Numbered from the stretch's first letter, positions 33,741 to 47,741 are shown. The stretch is 64,000 bases of DNA from Channa striata (GCA_033026295.1 CM065176.1:10147945-10211944); one strand, 5' to 3'. Notes: a model not told the origin generated them from the letters alone. A program made the numbers and translations.

Positions 33741-35884
33741 ATAAGAACAGATGAGGGGTTGACACAGAAAGAAGTTTCCAAAAATAGACAGGAATTGTTG
33801 GGCGAATTCTGGTAAAATATAATTTACAGTCACATGAACGGATTTATTTTTATTGTTCTATTGTTATATGCAGAATTAATAAAATTGTATTCTGAGTCAA
33901 TAATTTTTTCCTGACAAGAATCTTCTTTTTTTTTTCGCAGTGTACCCTTTGAGCACTGAGCCAAGAGGATGATTTTGTTGAGTGAACCTCGAGAGATAAA
34001 AGAACAGCTGAGACCATGACAGAAGAACACAAACTGAAAGGGAGAACGGCAGAGACAGACATGTGCACATACGGAACACGCACACGTACACACACCAATC
34101 CCCAAAAGGACAATCGGCTTTTGTTTCTGTCATGCAAGGCTCAGAGAGGCAGCGAGTGGCTTTCCTGGAAAAAAGGGCAGCGGTGTTTTCCTCTCCAAAA
34201 TCACCAGGGCTCATTAGAGAAGACATTTCAGAGTTGGAAAGGAGCACATGACACATCACACTTCAGACAGCCGACCCATTTACAGGGTGACTTGTAGCAT
34301 ATCTATAAAACACATTACAGCCCTCTCACTAGGGACCAGTCCATACAACTGGGGGAAAATATGAACTAATCATCTTCTGAGCTTACGTACAGGGAAGGGA
34401 GGAGGAGGGGGGTGGGGGGTGATTTAGCTGTCAAAGAAGCTATACAATAACAGGAGCACTGCTCGCACACATCAAAGCTCTTCAAGTACAAGTGGTGCGT
34501 GCATTCACGCCCGGTCAGACAAACATGTACTGTTGCTGTGTTGGTGCATGTTTGATGGATCCATACACTTTATGCATATCTGTGTATGAGTCTGTGGGTT
34601 CTTGCTAACTGTCTCCACACCACAAGCTTCCAGTTGTTGCTGATGGTTTCCATGTGTTGCATATCTGTGGTGAAATTTACCTTTTCCGTGGAAGATGAAG
34701 GGCAACCCGACACAGTGGCTAACCCAAAATGTCTCCTCCTGTGAAAAGCCACCATAGAAAAAGAAACCATAAACCATTCAGTAGGATGAGGTCATATATT
34801 TGAGCATGGGTTACCCTGTGGGAAGCAGAACATTGCTGGATTGTACTTGTGCCTCTGCATTTCTGCAATCACACTATATAACGTAGGTTACGTTGAACTT
34901 TTTCTCTCGTCGTCTGGTTGGGAAACTGCCCAGTGAAACTTTAAAAGATAATTTTAACTATATCTATAAGCAGGACCACACAGGATAAGGTGGGTGAAAA
35001 ATGTATTTCTTTTCTCACTGAGAACAAATCAAAGGCCAAAAGTAACAATGTCCTAATCCATTTCTGCATGTTTTCCTACTTTCTCTCAGACCTAAGCGCA
35101 TTAGTTTGTACTGACTTACTTAAAAACCGATCACCAAATCCTCCAAGCTGCATTATTTCTGAAACAGCTGTATTGTTACCAAACATTACTTCAACAGCAG
35201 TTCAGCATTTGTTTGGGGCTATTTTCCCCAGCGAATTAACAATTCATCTGATACACCAGTGCATATGTGTGGCAGTGTTGGCGGGACTAATAGGAAATAA
35301 ATGATAATCCCCATGTTTATTGCAACAAAGGAACACGTTCACCCTGTTAACAGGAACATCAAACTTCGAAAACAGACGGCATTTGTTAGCAGGAGTATAC
35401 ATGGACATTTTACTTTTAAATATGGTATTTTATATTGTATGATATGATAGATATTAGATGATCCAAAATTATAATCACAGAAACAACATCTGACTAACAA
35501 GACGACCCCATATCACATATCCATCTGATATTATCGTAAAGGGAATTTTTCATCAGTGGATGACGTTACATTGTCAGCTGTTTTAACAATAATGATACTG
35601 GACCTTCAGAGACCTGAGTAAAAACCCTGAGGCACAATTTTTGTTTCTCTACTTCCTGTGTGATATTATATGCCAATAAACATTCTAACATTCATTTCAG
35701 TTTTTACTTATATAACATATTCTTTTTATAAGTGTGAAAAAGTCAATACTATGGTAATTTAGCATTGTATGTGTGACTTTACAATATGCTTTCAAATTGA
35801 ATAAATTATTTTTTAGTAAATTGTTGATCCAGTATGGTGGGCAGACTATTAATATGGCATTAAGCTTATAATATATCAAATTCA
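33741..35884. other. Unannotated sequence with a G-quadruplex motif
   Basis: G runs at 34392-34419 (GGGAAGGG, then GGGGGG-T-GGGGGG) fit a G4 pattern. The acceptor-like T run ending in CGCAG at 33941 is followed by early stops in every frame. No gene supported. Confidence 0.5.
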
Positions 35885-36165
35885 AGAACGTTATAATGTT
35901 ATTAATGAGATCTTTATCTCAGGATAACTTTGTTTTGACATTATAACAACATTCCAGGGAAAAGAAAGATTGTTTGTCATGATAAAGAGATAATTCTTCG
36001 AGGGAACAAACCTCGAAACAATCAAGCCAATATACAATTTGTTGAACAAGGTTTAGATGTTATTTCAATATAAGCTTTAGATGGGATCTAAATAAGCCAA
36101 GACCGTCATTTGGATCTTGCTCAATTATCTCGTTATATTGTGATCTCAAGATAACGGCACAAAGA
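35885..36165. mobile_element. Decayed ATAACGAG/TTATCTCG-type dispersed repeat
   Basis: Several degenerate, mutually inverted words of the ATAAxGAGATAA / TTATCTCxxTTAT kind recur (for example 35911-35925, 35981-35993, 36126-36140 and 36146-36157). Between them lies TTCGAGG-GAACAAA-CCTCGAA (35997-36017), a perfect 7-bp hairpin. I associate this vocabulary with a multi-copy non-autonomous repeat of fish. Ends and target duplication are not resolved. Confidence 0.45.
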
Positions 36166-36974
36166 CCAATAAGAGTATCAATGTTATTTTTGCATGTGCT
36201 GAATATTTGTTAATTAAATCAATCACATTTAAAATAGAAATTAATCCAGATTGAGTTACTCAAATTCTTAAATAAAACCAGTTCCCCATAAAGATAGATA
36301 GTCTATCAGCTTATGACTCTTATGACAGATATGGATCATGTGTGAGTAGCTCTGCCAGAGAGAAAAGTGGAGAATACTAAAGCTTCTCTTGACTCTTGCA
36401 TGATGCCCATTGTTCATTCTGGTCTTAGCACAAACATGAACCTAACTTTGCATCTACCATTAGGTAGAATAGTAGTAAGAGCTGAGTAAGAATGTCAGAT
36501 TAGCTCCAGTGGAGCCGGTCAGGATGTGGTCACTGTGTAAATGCAACGTATTGGCGGTGGTGATAAGAGGTATGTTTGTGGTTGGCCCACCTTTCCTCAC
36601 ACACACACAAAGTCTTTTCATGTAATGTGAGAATTTTTGGGTACCCGCTACACGTTCCCACAGCACAGAAGCTGAAGTCCCGTCAAGTAAGGTACTATCA
36701 TTCCCTGTATCAGCAGTGAAACTCAGTCCTTTCCTCCTGTCTCGTTCCCACCTATCCAACTCGGTCCAGTTGTGTTTTGAAAGGGTGGTTTTATTCACTG
36801 TTATTGTATGATTTCATAGAACCTCTCCTCCCAGCCTTTGATGCAAGGAAGAGCTGACCAGACTGAGCAATCCCTACTGTAAGCCCTGGTCTGGGCCGCC
36901 ACCAGGACTCCTGCCTCTCTCTGTTACCCATCCACATTCATCCTGGTCCTTCATGCAACTGGAACAAATTTATG
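36166..36974. other. Unannotated unique sequence
   Basis: No feature supported. Confidence 0.55.
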
Positions 36975-37240
36975 TCCACTCAACAGATTTTCAGGCCACT
37001 TTTGAGGCGCACACAAGGCTGTTGAAAGTTGACCCGAGGCTTTTTATCCCGGTTGAGGCCTTGGAAAATAAACAAGAGTACAGAGGAGCTTAGTCTCGTC
37101 AAGCAGTGAGATTTCAGGGACAGAGGAAAACAACAATTACCAAAGGCGTTATGGGCATTAAGCGCTGAATGAGAGCAGTCCAGAGGTAAAGCTGTCTGGG
37201 TAAATAAGCAAAGTGGGGTACTATCTGTCACGCTGTGGAC
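36975..37240. promoter_or_regulatory. Conserved-looking noncoding block
   Basis: Unique segment that includes AACAACAATTACCAAAGG (a Sox/homeodomain-like context) and TTATGGGCATTAAGCGCTGAATGAG near 37148. The minus-strand frame across it has no domain. Inference from texture. Confidence 0.25.
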
Positions 37241-40200
37241 GTCGATGAAAGGAGTAATAGAAAAAACATAAATAAACTTTATCTGACTCGGCACTGACCT
37301 CCTTTGTCAAAGTGCTACCGCTGGGTTGGAGGTGTTGGGTTTCCATCAGCTCGCCCCTCTCTCTCTCTCTTTATTCCTTTTTCACGCTATAATTAAGGCC
37401 TCGTACTCCAGTGTAAAGCCTTAACGGTACAACAAAGACCTCTTTCCCAGTCAACAGTGACCCGAGGTAGCCGAAAACAATAGTGCGTGTGTTTATAAGA
37501 CAGTGCAGCTGCAAAGGGGATGGAGTATCAGTTCAACAATCTGCAACAGGATTGCAAAACACTGTGTTTACTCTTCATCTGCCCACTCGTCTTGGCTGTT
37601 TAGTTTCTCTACTCTTTCGAGGATTTGGCAACAGGGCTGATGGGCTTTCCAGTCTAACCTCGAATGCTCCAATGACCTTTGACTGATGAGTTCCCACAGG
37701 CTTTAGATCTTGCACAGCACAGCGAGTCAAAGGGCTCTGCTACATATGCATCGCTTTTCTTTAAAACCCCGGACCAGAAGGTATTTAGTTTTTTCTTTCC
37801 TATATTTAAACAGTGTCCGAGCTCACTAAAAATACTCCCCATTAACATATACATACAGGATATACATAATTTATTCTACTGGAGTGATTTCAGTTGATTT
37901 AGCATGTGGAAAAGGGAAAACGTTAAGGGACAAGAACCTCACATCTGTTTGCTGTGAAAGACCAAAAAAAGCTGTTATTCACCCCTAGCTGCCTCTGTGA
38001 CCTTGTAAACAAACAGAACTACAAAAGCTGTGGCAACCTTTAATTTCTGCGTGCCACCACAAGATTCCTAACATCAGAGCGATGATGACAGTTTACAAAG
38101 TCTAGACATTTTTAGCTTAATTTTATGACAATCGCTCACGTCCCTTTGACTGATTTCTCCATGCACCAAACAGAAATTATGCCCATCGGTATCCAACTGC
38201 CCTCACTCTGCCTCCTATTTGGTGTTTGAGGTCATGCAAGCTATTGTTGGGATTCTATGAACTAGGGGAAATCAGTGCAAGCCAACTGGACCTGCACAGA
38301 CACGCAGTTAGCACAGTAAGGAAGAGCTCTGGCCCTGTTGCTGCCATAATGTTGTTGCTCACTGGACCCCCCCCCCCCACCCTCCCCGAGTTCCTAATGA
38401 CCCCAGCAAACACATCCTTTATCTCCGTGTGCTTCATCTGCCTGGTTTCGCCTCGACCGATGCTCTTCTGCCATCGTTCGTGCCATCGCATGTGCCAGTG
38501 TTGACAGGGGATGTTTATGAGCAATTACCAACAATTATGGTTTTCGAGCTTGCTCCATTTACTGAGAATGTTTTTTTAATTGTGTTTGCACTAGCACACA
38601 AGCATGAGAAGGCTTTTGTCACAAGAAAACGGGCTGTAGCACTCAAGTGACCAGAAGGAATTACGATGTGCATGTAACTCTGAGAAATAAATTTGTGTAT
38701 TGCTGCACAAACAGACAAAGCAATGGTGAAATACTTTGTTGCTTTTTACATTTATTTACAGTGTTTTTATTTTTTTGAACGTTTTTATTGATTGTTTACC
38801 AGTCAGTTTTAACCTGGCAGAGGAAGGAAGTATTTATGTTTAAATGATTATCTATTAATCGGGTAACAGTTTCTTTAATCATTTAAAGAAGAAAAATCTC
38901 CTGCATAGTTTTTCTTGGCAAGTTTTGATGGGGTTACTGCAATTTATAATGAAAACAACATAAATCAGCTCTGGAATTTACTACAGATTCCTCATCTTTA
39001 TTTTTTCTTACATACTTTTGTATAACTCAAAATGGCTTGTGTATCAAAAAGATTTATCTATGAAAACTCTGGCCTACAGTTTGTTTGTACAGTATTTTTT
39101 GCAACGTTAAGTGTATTTCTATTATTATTCAAGGAAAAAGATAACATGCTACTACAACAATATTGAGGGCAGCACACATTATTCTGTTCTGTGAAAGCGA
39201 CTGATACCAATTTCTGCCACAACAGAACTTAATAATAAAAATTCATGCTGGTATTAGCCCTGGGCAAGTTGGCATCACCGGCTGTAGTCTGATGAGCAAA
39301 ATGGTTTTCCATAATCCAAGTTTTGTTTTTTCAGAGTTTTTCGCACTTAAAAAACATTTCTTGTCAAATGTAGGTGAAAAATAAGTTAATTTGAGGTGTC
39401 ATACATAATAAGTACATAATAGGAATTGCCTGTAGGTATGTGGGCGATTGATGCAGCCCTCCCTCCAGCATCCCCCTGACCTCAAACAGGAGAGGTGGTT
39501 TGGACAATAGATGGATGGATGGAGTGACAGAATGAATTATATAACGAAGCCTGACACTGCCCACTACATGGTAACTTGATGACTGCCTGGTAACATTACA
39601 CATTCTCTGTCAGACCGTGCAGTTACATCATGGTGAGCAGGTCAGGTTGGAATAGCTGCAACCGCTCTATTGTCAGTACTTTTGGCAAGTCGTGAAACCA
39701 TAATGACGAAATACTGTAGCGTGCAGCACAATGTGTTGGCTTGGGTCTGTCTCTGAGACCTACCTCTAACTCTTTTCGTTCCATGTTTCTTTTCTGTACT
39801 GGAAGAAAATCAAGTTTTCTGCTCGCTGGTTGCCCAACCTCGGCTGCTATTTCAGAATCAAATCCAAGTGAAGCAACTCAGTCTAGGCCACACACAGCCC
39901 ACATACGTTCTTAAATATATACACAACCAAACGTACATACGTAGACTCTGACTTTGACACACACACATACTGGAACCCACTCACCCTCGCTGGCAGGACT
40001 GTGAGCTCCCCTCCAAAGCATGCACATTGTTGTGCACATTGGGCAGACATGCTCTGGCCTCGTCTCCAGTCTCGTTTAATATTTCATAAGCAACCTTTCT
40101 CCTGTCCCCTTGAGCCTAGCGGCCTTCCCCTGCATGCAGCATCAATTCTTTATTCCTCCACTGCAAACAGCTGTCACTTGTCTTCCCACAGAAAACAGAG

Positions 40201-41874
40201 GAAGCTCCAAAAATTTCTTTCATTTTGCATACTGTTACTGAAGTATCATTCATTTCCAAACCATTACTTGTTTTAGGAGTTGGATAAAGAGCTCAAATAT
40301 ATGTTTGGTTCTGCAGTGAATGTTGTGGACAGTGAACGGGTACAGTGAGCTCAGCAGCTTCACACACACAGACTTTTTATCAGGTCAGTCGATGACATGA
40401 GGATCTGATCACAAAGCTATACATCTTCAAAAAGCAATAAAAGTGTAGAGAGGCTCTGAAAACCGTGACCACATTTCCTCTGTGCTGCTGGATCTGTAGC
40501 CTCTTTCTTTCTTGTGCTAATTTATGTGTCCACCCCCTTTTCTGTGATTGTAACAAGTAGTTCTACAAACATGACACTGTCAGTAAGAGCGCCGTCCTCA
40601 AAAGATGATGGGGTCTGAGTAGCAGCAACCACCTAGTCAAAGTCAGCATGGTTCTCAGCTCAGTTTGCACTCAGCTCTGCTTTTAATTCTGAAAAACATA
40701 TCTTTCCTCTAGATGAAAACAAATGTGTTTACTTCATGATTTGCTTTTCTTTTTGATTTTTTTTGGTTTTCTCCCCCTTTGACTAACTGTCTTTTGTCTT
40801 TGGCTGTACCTGACAAAACAGAGACAGTTAAAAAGCTGGTAAAGGTTTGCCTGATGTCACAGATGTGAACATGTAACATAACACAGGAAGCTCAAGGGAT
40901 TACTAAAGACTTGTATCAGGATCTTTAGTTTTTTCTATGAATGAACAAGAATGAATATGAGAGGACGGGAGAGCTGCAGCCTTTTTACTGTAAGTGCTTA
41001 GGAAGAAACGTTGCCATGGTCTTTTTGTTTTTGTTCACACAGATTCACACAAACACAAAATGTCCAAATCCCTGTTAAAATGAATGGACACAGTGACTTA
41101 GTGACTTAGCAGCTGGAAGGTTCCAGCTGTGAAGGTGACGGTGTGAGAGGTCTGTGTAATTCAGTGTCTCACCCTCCGCACAAAGACACGTGGATCAGGT
41201 GGACTTGAGACTCCCCGGTGGGAGTGAGAATGTGAATTGTTTGTCTTTGGGGTAAAACCTTCAGTGGACTGGTGGCCTCTTCTCTGCATGTGGAGATTGG
41301 CTCTGGCCTGGCTGTAACTGGGAACAGGAATAAACAGTTATTGGAAATAGAGATTATTGCCCTATTCCTTCCATAAAAGGGGAAGCCACTTATCACACAT
41401 TCTGCGAAATAAAAGTGATTTTATTTTCTGACAGAGTGAGAGAACCTTATATTTATGGTGCACTTATGACAAACATTTGATGGTTTGAAATTGCTGTATG
41501 GTTTTGGCAGCAGGCAGAAAGCTTTATAACACCCGGGTTGAAGTAAAATGTCAGCAGACATATTTCACTTGATGCAAAACAACCACCATTGGCCTCTGTC
41601 TAATTATTTAGAAGATTTTAACAAGCCTTCATAAGTATGTTTGTGTTTCTGACAGCTCCCTCTATTTTGTAACTGGAGTCGAGTTTGGGATAAAACTGTA
41701 TGTGTCAGACGGGGATTTAGGAACAGATTTACTAATAGTCGCTGTTTGACCACCAGACAGCAGAAAGACTTTCAAACAAACTCTTCAGGGCAGCTTTTCA
41801 GGTTGTGGTGGCTACATGTGAGCTAACAGCTTCCTGCTTCAACACGTCCAGCGCACGCAAAGCAACATTAAGCA
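37241..41874. other. Long unannotated stretch
   Basis: About 4.6 kb without a supported gene. Small items are a CT run (about 37358-37372), a 12-C run (38367-38378) followed by CCACCCTCCCC, GATG tandem words (about 39509-39521) and CA-rich words (39955-39970). The sequence is otherwise unique. Confidence 0.55.
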
Positions 41875-42085
41875 GAGAGCTGCGTCTCTGGCCACCTAAT
41901 AAATATTCACTCATCTCTAGGCTCCAACATTTTGTAAAACTGCTTCCGATGAAAGAAATCTGGCTCTTCAGCACGATGGGACTTCAGTTAATTCTACCAC
42001 TCATGCTTCGTGCTTCTAGCAGTTAGCACTCATGATTTATCCGAGCATCCTTAATGGAAATTGCCGCCTACAGTTTTATATGGTG
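41875..42085. promoter_or_regulatory. Conserved-looking noncoding block
   Basis: Unique DNA with CACCTAATAAATATTCACTC near 41896, TCAGTTAATTCTACC near 41985, CAGTTAGCACTCATGATTTAT near 42020 and CCTTAATGGAAATTG near 42049. No coding support. Confidence 0.3.
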
Positions 42086-43579
42086 GGGTGATGAGAGTGG
42101 TAAGACTCAAACATGCTGTTGATTTGTGAGCTGGAGAATCCAAATAAGATAGGGGATATTTCATTCTTCTGCATAAAGGGTGTTTATATGCTGAGTGTGT
42201 TCAGCGTTATGACCAACGACCACACAGAACTTGCTTCAAAGTTTAAATTTGAAAAATATTGCGTAATTTGAGCAAAGGATGAAAGCCGTGTGTGACACAG
42301 AAGAATATTCCATTTGTTAGGGATTTTGATTTTTCATATTTTCCTTTGTGAAACAAGTAATCAGTCTTTATCTCATTTTTTATGTCTTTAATCTTAAGTC
42401 ATTTTTACTAGATTGAAATTTGTCAATTAAAAATTAAATTGTACTTTTTGTAGACAGATCTTTCCAGGTCTTTGACATCAATTACGCAGCACACACACAT
42501 CTTCAGTAAAGTCTATTACAGGGAGTCTGTCTGCGCATTTGTCATGGTTAAATTTCGCTGGCCTGTCTCCTCCAAGCTTCCTCTCCTTTGAGGCGAAGAG
42601 GGATGAGACATAGATACAGATTCGCCGCCCCATGAAGGACCTGATCGCAAAGATGAAACAGAGAGAGAGACAATCAAAGATAAGAGAATAAAGGAGACGG
42701 AGAGATGAAAGGAGTTAATCACTGCGTCACCAGCTGAATCGCTCATTAGATCCAGCCACATTCTCAGAAACGCCCAGCGTTTTCAGAAGACCGGGTGGCG
42801 TGTGCTTCTCCCATCCAACTTTTCTCTCTGCATTCGGCGCCACTTGCTTTATGCATCCCTGCACTCTCGGTGACCAACACATTTCCATGAGCTTCGCGCA
42901 GGCCAAGTCACAGTGTGAGAGGCACACTTGCGGCCACTGGAGCATTCTGTGACGTAGATGACAGTATAGAGGCATAAATTACGCTGTCGCTGTCTGTCAC
43001 TCACCCTGCTCCTCTCTCCCCACTCCAGACACTGAGGAACTCTGTCACACTCTATGTGAGCAACAGGCCTAATTGTTTCAAGTCAGCATCTGTGGTTACA
43101 ATCTATCTGGAATTTGAACTTGCAGAGTGACAAGGTCGCAAGATAAGATGTAGTGCGCTTGTAAATAACAAATACCATTGGTCTCAAGATGAGGGATGAG
43201 GTGACTGGTGACTGTGCGGCCAGCAAGGGGAAGCAATGGTTCAACGTGGTATCACAGCAAACAGGCCTCCCCTCTGGAGTAAACCTTCATTCCCTCGGAG
43301 CGGAAACATGAGTCTGCTTCTGCTGAGACGCAGCGGATTCACAGAAATCCTCACAGAGTGAGGGAAAAGGAAACAAGAGCAAGCAGGGAGCGAGAACAAA
43401 ATACGCTGGAATAAAATGGATAAAGACGTGTTAGGGGAGAGGGATTGATTTCATAAACTCTTTACCCCCTACCCCATCACCCCGTGCAACCCACCAAGGT
43501 CTTGTCTGTCCATCTGGCATGTGAACTATATAGGCCAGAAGAAAGAAGACGGCGGGGGAAAGAGGATGAGAGCGAGATA
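42086..43579. other. Unannotated unique sequence
   Basis: The part at about 42760-42990 has somewhat more CpG and could be regulatory. No gene supported. Confidence 0.5.
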
Positions 43580-43960
43580 CCTTCTCCGCTCAGCTATTAT
43601 TCTTTGTTAACCAGTTTTTAGCACTGCTCAGCCTCTCTGGTGGTTTTCATTAAGAAAGGAATCACCTTGGTTTTGCCAGGACCCCTAATCAAAACCAGAC
43701 GCGTTGGAGTTTTTAATTGAAGCAAGATGGACCTCCACGTTGTACACAACTGGCGTAATGTGACAACTTATCCCATCACTATAACAGTGTTTCCCAACGG
43801 ACGGGGGGGAAAAAAACATCCCCTCAAAGAGGGAAATCTTGGGGGTTTGTTAATATCCCTCTGATTTCAAAGAGCTGTTATTGTTGAATGGAGGCCAGGC
43901 TGCTATTTACCCGCGTATCAGCCTCTCCTTCTGTGCTGCATTATTTGCATTGCGTTCAAG
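43580..43960. promoter_or_regulatory. Conserved-looking noncoding block
   Basis: Unique sequence with TCAGCTATTATTCTTTGTTAA near 43590, TTTTCATTAAGAAAGG near 43645, CCCTAATCAAAACCAG near 43683, TTTTTAATTGAAGC near 43709 and GCATTATTTGCATTGCG near 43938. Clustered AT-core sites, no domain-bearing frame. Confidence 0.35.
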
Positions 43961-46647
43961 CCTTGCCGTTTCCTCGTCAGGTAATGCTAGGACCGTTGGT
44001 GCGGTTCTGTGGCGGCATGTGTCTAGTTCTGGCTGTTTTCAGAGCCTAAGCAGAGAGGAGCTTGGCAGTGGGACAGCAAGGAACACATTGTGTGACTGTG
44101 TGTCCAGGACTGGCCAGATCTCTGGGCAGGGGATCTTGCTTTTAGCTGAAAGAAAACAAGAGTCTGAATGAAAACGACATGCTCAGAGCTGAGGATGTTT
44201 TTTTACCTACAGCCAAAGCACCAGTTCCAGTTCTTGTTGTAACCCTGCCATAAAGATAGTGTTTCATTCAGCTTTCAGTCTTTATATAACCAAGGCCACT
44301 ACTTTTTTTTTTCTCTCTCTCTCTCTCTCTCTTCCTCTCACATGTTGACAATTCAGTTTAACCAAAAAAATTGCACTGGGACAGATAATCTGCCTGCTTC
44401 CTTCTCTCTCTCTGCCCTTTTCTCCTAATCCCCTGATTGTGTTTGGTTTTCTTTGAAAAACAATATTAATAATTTGGAAATGTGGCTTCTCCGGCTCCTG
44501 CTGTGTGCGTTTCTTTCTTTGCTCATTTCCTCCTCAAAGCTCCCTTGATGTGGGGCTTGTTGTGCTGTTTTTAGGGGAGTGTGAGACCTTGGTGATTTAT
44601 TACCCAGGCCCCTCACTGTACACCATCTCTAACTTCTGGTTTGCCACCTAACATTATGCCAGGTGGTAGAATAGATAATATTCACATAAACATCACAAAA
44701 TACCACTTTTTTCATGTTACTGGTTTGCAAAGATAAAAGCAGGTTTTAAAATTGTGCACAACAACACAATCAGGTGTGGAATAAGTGAAGGACTCACTGA
44801 TGTCACTACATGTAAAAATATTAATAGGATAGAGATGTCACGTGTGTGTGTTTTTGGGGGGGCTCAATGTAGTTGGTCTGATATGTAAATCCACCCGGAT
44901 GTGTGTCGAATGTGCGCATGTCATGAGCCACAAATCGCTTCCCACCCAGGCAGATTTATACAGGGCAAGTCAATGAACTGTCTAGCATTCAGAAGTCACC
45001 AAAGCCATGACCACAGGCATGAGCAGTATCCTCCAAGGGACAGAGATAACAAGAAGGAAGTTAGAGAGACTGTGCACATAAACAGTAAACCATTCATATC
45101 AATGCATATTCAGTGTAATTACTGATCACAAATCAAAGGGACAGCTCGCCTTGTCATCAAATGGCCTTGTTTCATCAGTTTGCCATTGATGTGCAGCTTT
45201 CAGTTTCTCCCTGTATCCATCTCTCCTTTGTGTTTTATGCCGCCCACTACATGTCTGTCTATACATTTTTTTCCCCTTCGTAGCCTAATGTTGTCAAATG
45301 GTCTCCTCCTTCTTTCCTCACTGCCCCATCTCCTTCCACCGTGTGCTGCAGTGCAGCTGTGTGTGAGCAGGGGCGGTGATGGAAGGAGGCCCAGAAAAGA
45401 GGGGCAGGGAGCTGGTTCATTATTATTAAGACACACAGAGAAGTAAGGGCTTCAATATGTCCCCATAGCATTTCAAGTGGGACGGACGAGCTGGAGAAGG
45501 CAATTTAGTTCGCCACAAGGCGAGTGTTTGTGTTTACTGTGTTTGCAGATTGTTATTCTAACCACCCACTCTCAATATCGTCCTCAGACCCTCCTCATTC
45601 TCCTTTGTACACATCATCCCATTCCCCCGCCTCAATTATTCTAGCCTGAAGGAGTCAGCTGGGTGTGTATAACGTGAAACAGGAAAGTCATTTTTGACAA
45701 AAAGTTTGTGATTTCCTAACAGAACCTCAGCGGCATGTGTGATAATATTTTGTAAGAACTTCGTGTTTCATGATAATTAGCAGAGCATGCAAGCAGACAT
45801 TCCTTCAAGGCTAAAGGTACTGGAGTAGTGAAAGGCAGTTGAAATATTGCAAACTCTCACTCAGTGAGTCATTCAAAACATGCTGGTTGCTTTAGGGATG
45901 AGAGGAGAGGATGATGACTCAGACAGCGATGAGAGGAGAGCAGAGGTCCCATCAGAGGTTCGATCTGACTCGACACCCCGCGGAAAAAAAAAAAAAAAAA
46001 TCAACAAGCTGCACCAGGAATGATAAGTGCATTATACACACAAGCAGGGTGATGTGCATTCAGATCCATCTACAGTCTGAGTTTTTTTTTATCAAAACAG
46101 GGAGTGGTAGAGAGGAGTTGTTGATGGCGTAGCCTCCTTGTGAAGCGAACAGACCCAAAACAAATAAATCCTAATATAATCCTAGTTGTGGTTAGACACA
46201 GCATGAATAGACTTTTGATCTACCCCTGAAATAAAACACTACTGTACATCTGCCTCAGCAAATGATCAAACCCCTCGATGTTGACGAAAAGCCAAAAATA
46301 TCAAGCTGACCGCAGAAAGGCACTGTCGGTTTTTTGGGTCTTATGTTATCCATAGTGGAAGCAGCAGACAGGACAGTCGGTAGACGAGCAACCTCGCATG
46401 ACACGCAACCTCCAAATGTAGTGAATTTGTTAGCCCGGATTCCTTCTGTGGCTACAGAGACCCTTGCTAACTCTGAGCCGTTAAAACAAACAGGGAGGTC
46501 TCTGAGCACAGCGCTTTGGACAAAGGTTAAAGCAATATCCCCCAGCACTATTCATTTCAGAGAATTCATCCCACTCACTGGCTTTGATCCTCTCTATCAC
46601 TCTCTGCCCCTCTTTCTCTTGTTCGCTCTGAGCCGGTGAGAAGGTGG

Positions 46648-46650
<3 letters not shown>
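43961..46650. other. Unannotated stretch with small simple repeats
   Basis: A CT run after a T run lies at 44303-44332 and a 17-A run at 45984-46000. Frames here lack family signatures. Confidence 0.55.

Positions 46651-46684
<34 letters not shown>
46651..46684. repeat. (TG)n microsatellite ending in CGCG
   Basis: Fifteen TG units followed by CGCGCC. Confidence 0.95.
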
Positions 46685-46685
<1 letters not shown>

Positions 46686-46860
46686 CTGCGTGTCCGTGAG
46701 CGTGCGATGAGAAGCAGAGTTCATCGAGATTCCTTGAAAACACCATCTCACAGAGCGCACAACAGCCACCGGCGCCCATATGGCACCACGGGATCTTTCA
46801 GAGCCGAGATAACCCCCGAGCTGAACTCGCAATATAAAGTGCAAAATAGGCGTGAGCAGT
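46685..46860. promoter_or_regulatory. Small CpG-rich unique patch
   Basis: CpGs cluster here (GCCTGCGTGTCCGTGAGCG, CACCGGCGCCC, GAGCCGAGATAACCCCCGAG). A frame through it is open but begins in the TG array. It could be a regulatory patch; the evidence is thin. Confidence 0.2.
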
Positions 46861-47239
46861 TTGATCTGCACCCAAATTCAAGGGCGTACATGTATGCATG
46901 CGCTTGATGTTGTGCATGTGCCTGTGTGTGAAGTTCAGCTGCGGAAGGCCCCAGAGGAAAGCCTATCCTTCAGGCTGTTTACCTCCACCAGAGCTGTTTA
47001 CTTGACCCCTGATGATTTAGATGCATAACCAAATAAAAACAGCCAGGGAAGTTCAAACAGCCTGTGACGCATAAAGGGTGCACGAGGTGGGACAGAGCTG
47101 TGTTCGATGATGGCTCACAGCTGGACCTCCCCACGTCATCAACTACAGCATGAGAGATGGACTAAGTAGACCAGCTACTCATAATCCTATATCAAGTCCA
47201 TTTCAAATGTTTAAAAGCCACTTGCACCCTTTACAGAAC
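46861..47239. other. Unannotated unique sequence
   Basis: No feature supported. Confidence 0.5.
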
Positions 47240-47595
47240 TTCATAACACATAATTCTTAATGTCTTCCGTGAAAAGTCTGTGGGTGCCGGCCAAAAAGCT
47301 AATTTCATTGAAGTTTCGCGTTCATGGGAGCGGATTGTGAATCATGAATTTGCAAAAAGGAAGCTTTTGTAAACTAGAGCAATCTTCCCTTTTGTGTTTA
47401 TATATGATCGTGTATACCACTTCTGGCACGGGCTTCATCATATTTCAACAATCTGAACATTTGGCCATTTGTATAATGTTGTTTATGTTTTGACAGGAGG
47501 AGCATTGTTGTGTAGCAACGAATCCATTTACATAATTTCTCAATGTTGTAAGCACTTACATAATGCCCTCCATTCATTTGGATTGAACTGCAGCT
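47240..47595. promoter_or_regulatory. Conserved-looking noncoding block
   Basis: Unique DNA with ACACATAATTCTTAATG near 47246, GCTAATTTCATTG near 47299, GTGAATCATGAATTTGC near 47337, and repeated TTTACATAATTTC / CTTACATAATGCC words (about 47528 and 47555). Homeodomain-like cores are dense. No coding support. Confidence 0.3.
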
Positions 47596-47706
47596 CCCCT
47601 CAAGGCCCCTGGTCCTACAGAGTCCAGGACAGACACCCGTACACCCATTCAGGTCAGTGGGCTGAAACTGTTTGGAGACTCTGTCCCATCTATCATACAC
47701 TGTGAT

Positions 47707-47708
<2 letters not shown>

Positions 47709-47739
<31 letters not shown>
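47709..47739. repeat. (AC)n microsatellite
   Basis: About 15 uninterrupted units. Confidence 0.97.

Positions 47740-47741
<2 letters not shown>

Noticed and set aside
33931..33960. Strong acceptor-like T run ending in CGCAG
   Set aside because: All three frames after it hit stops within a few codons and there is no clear donor.
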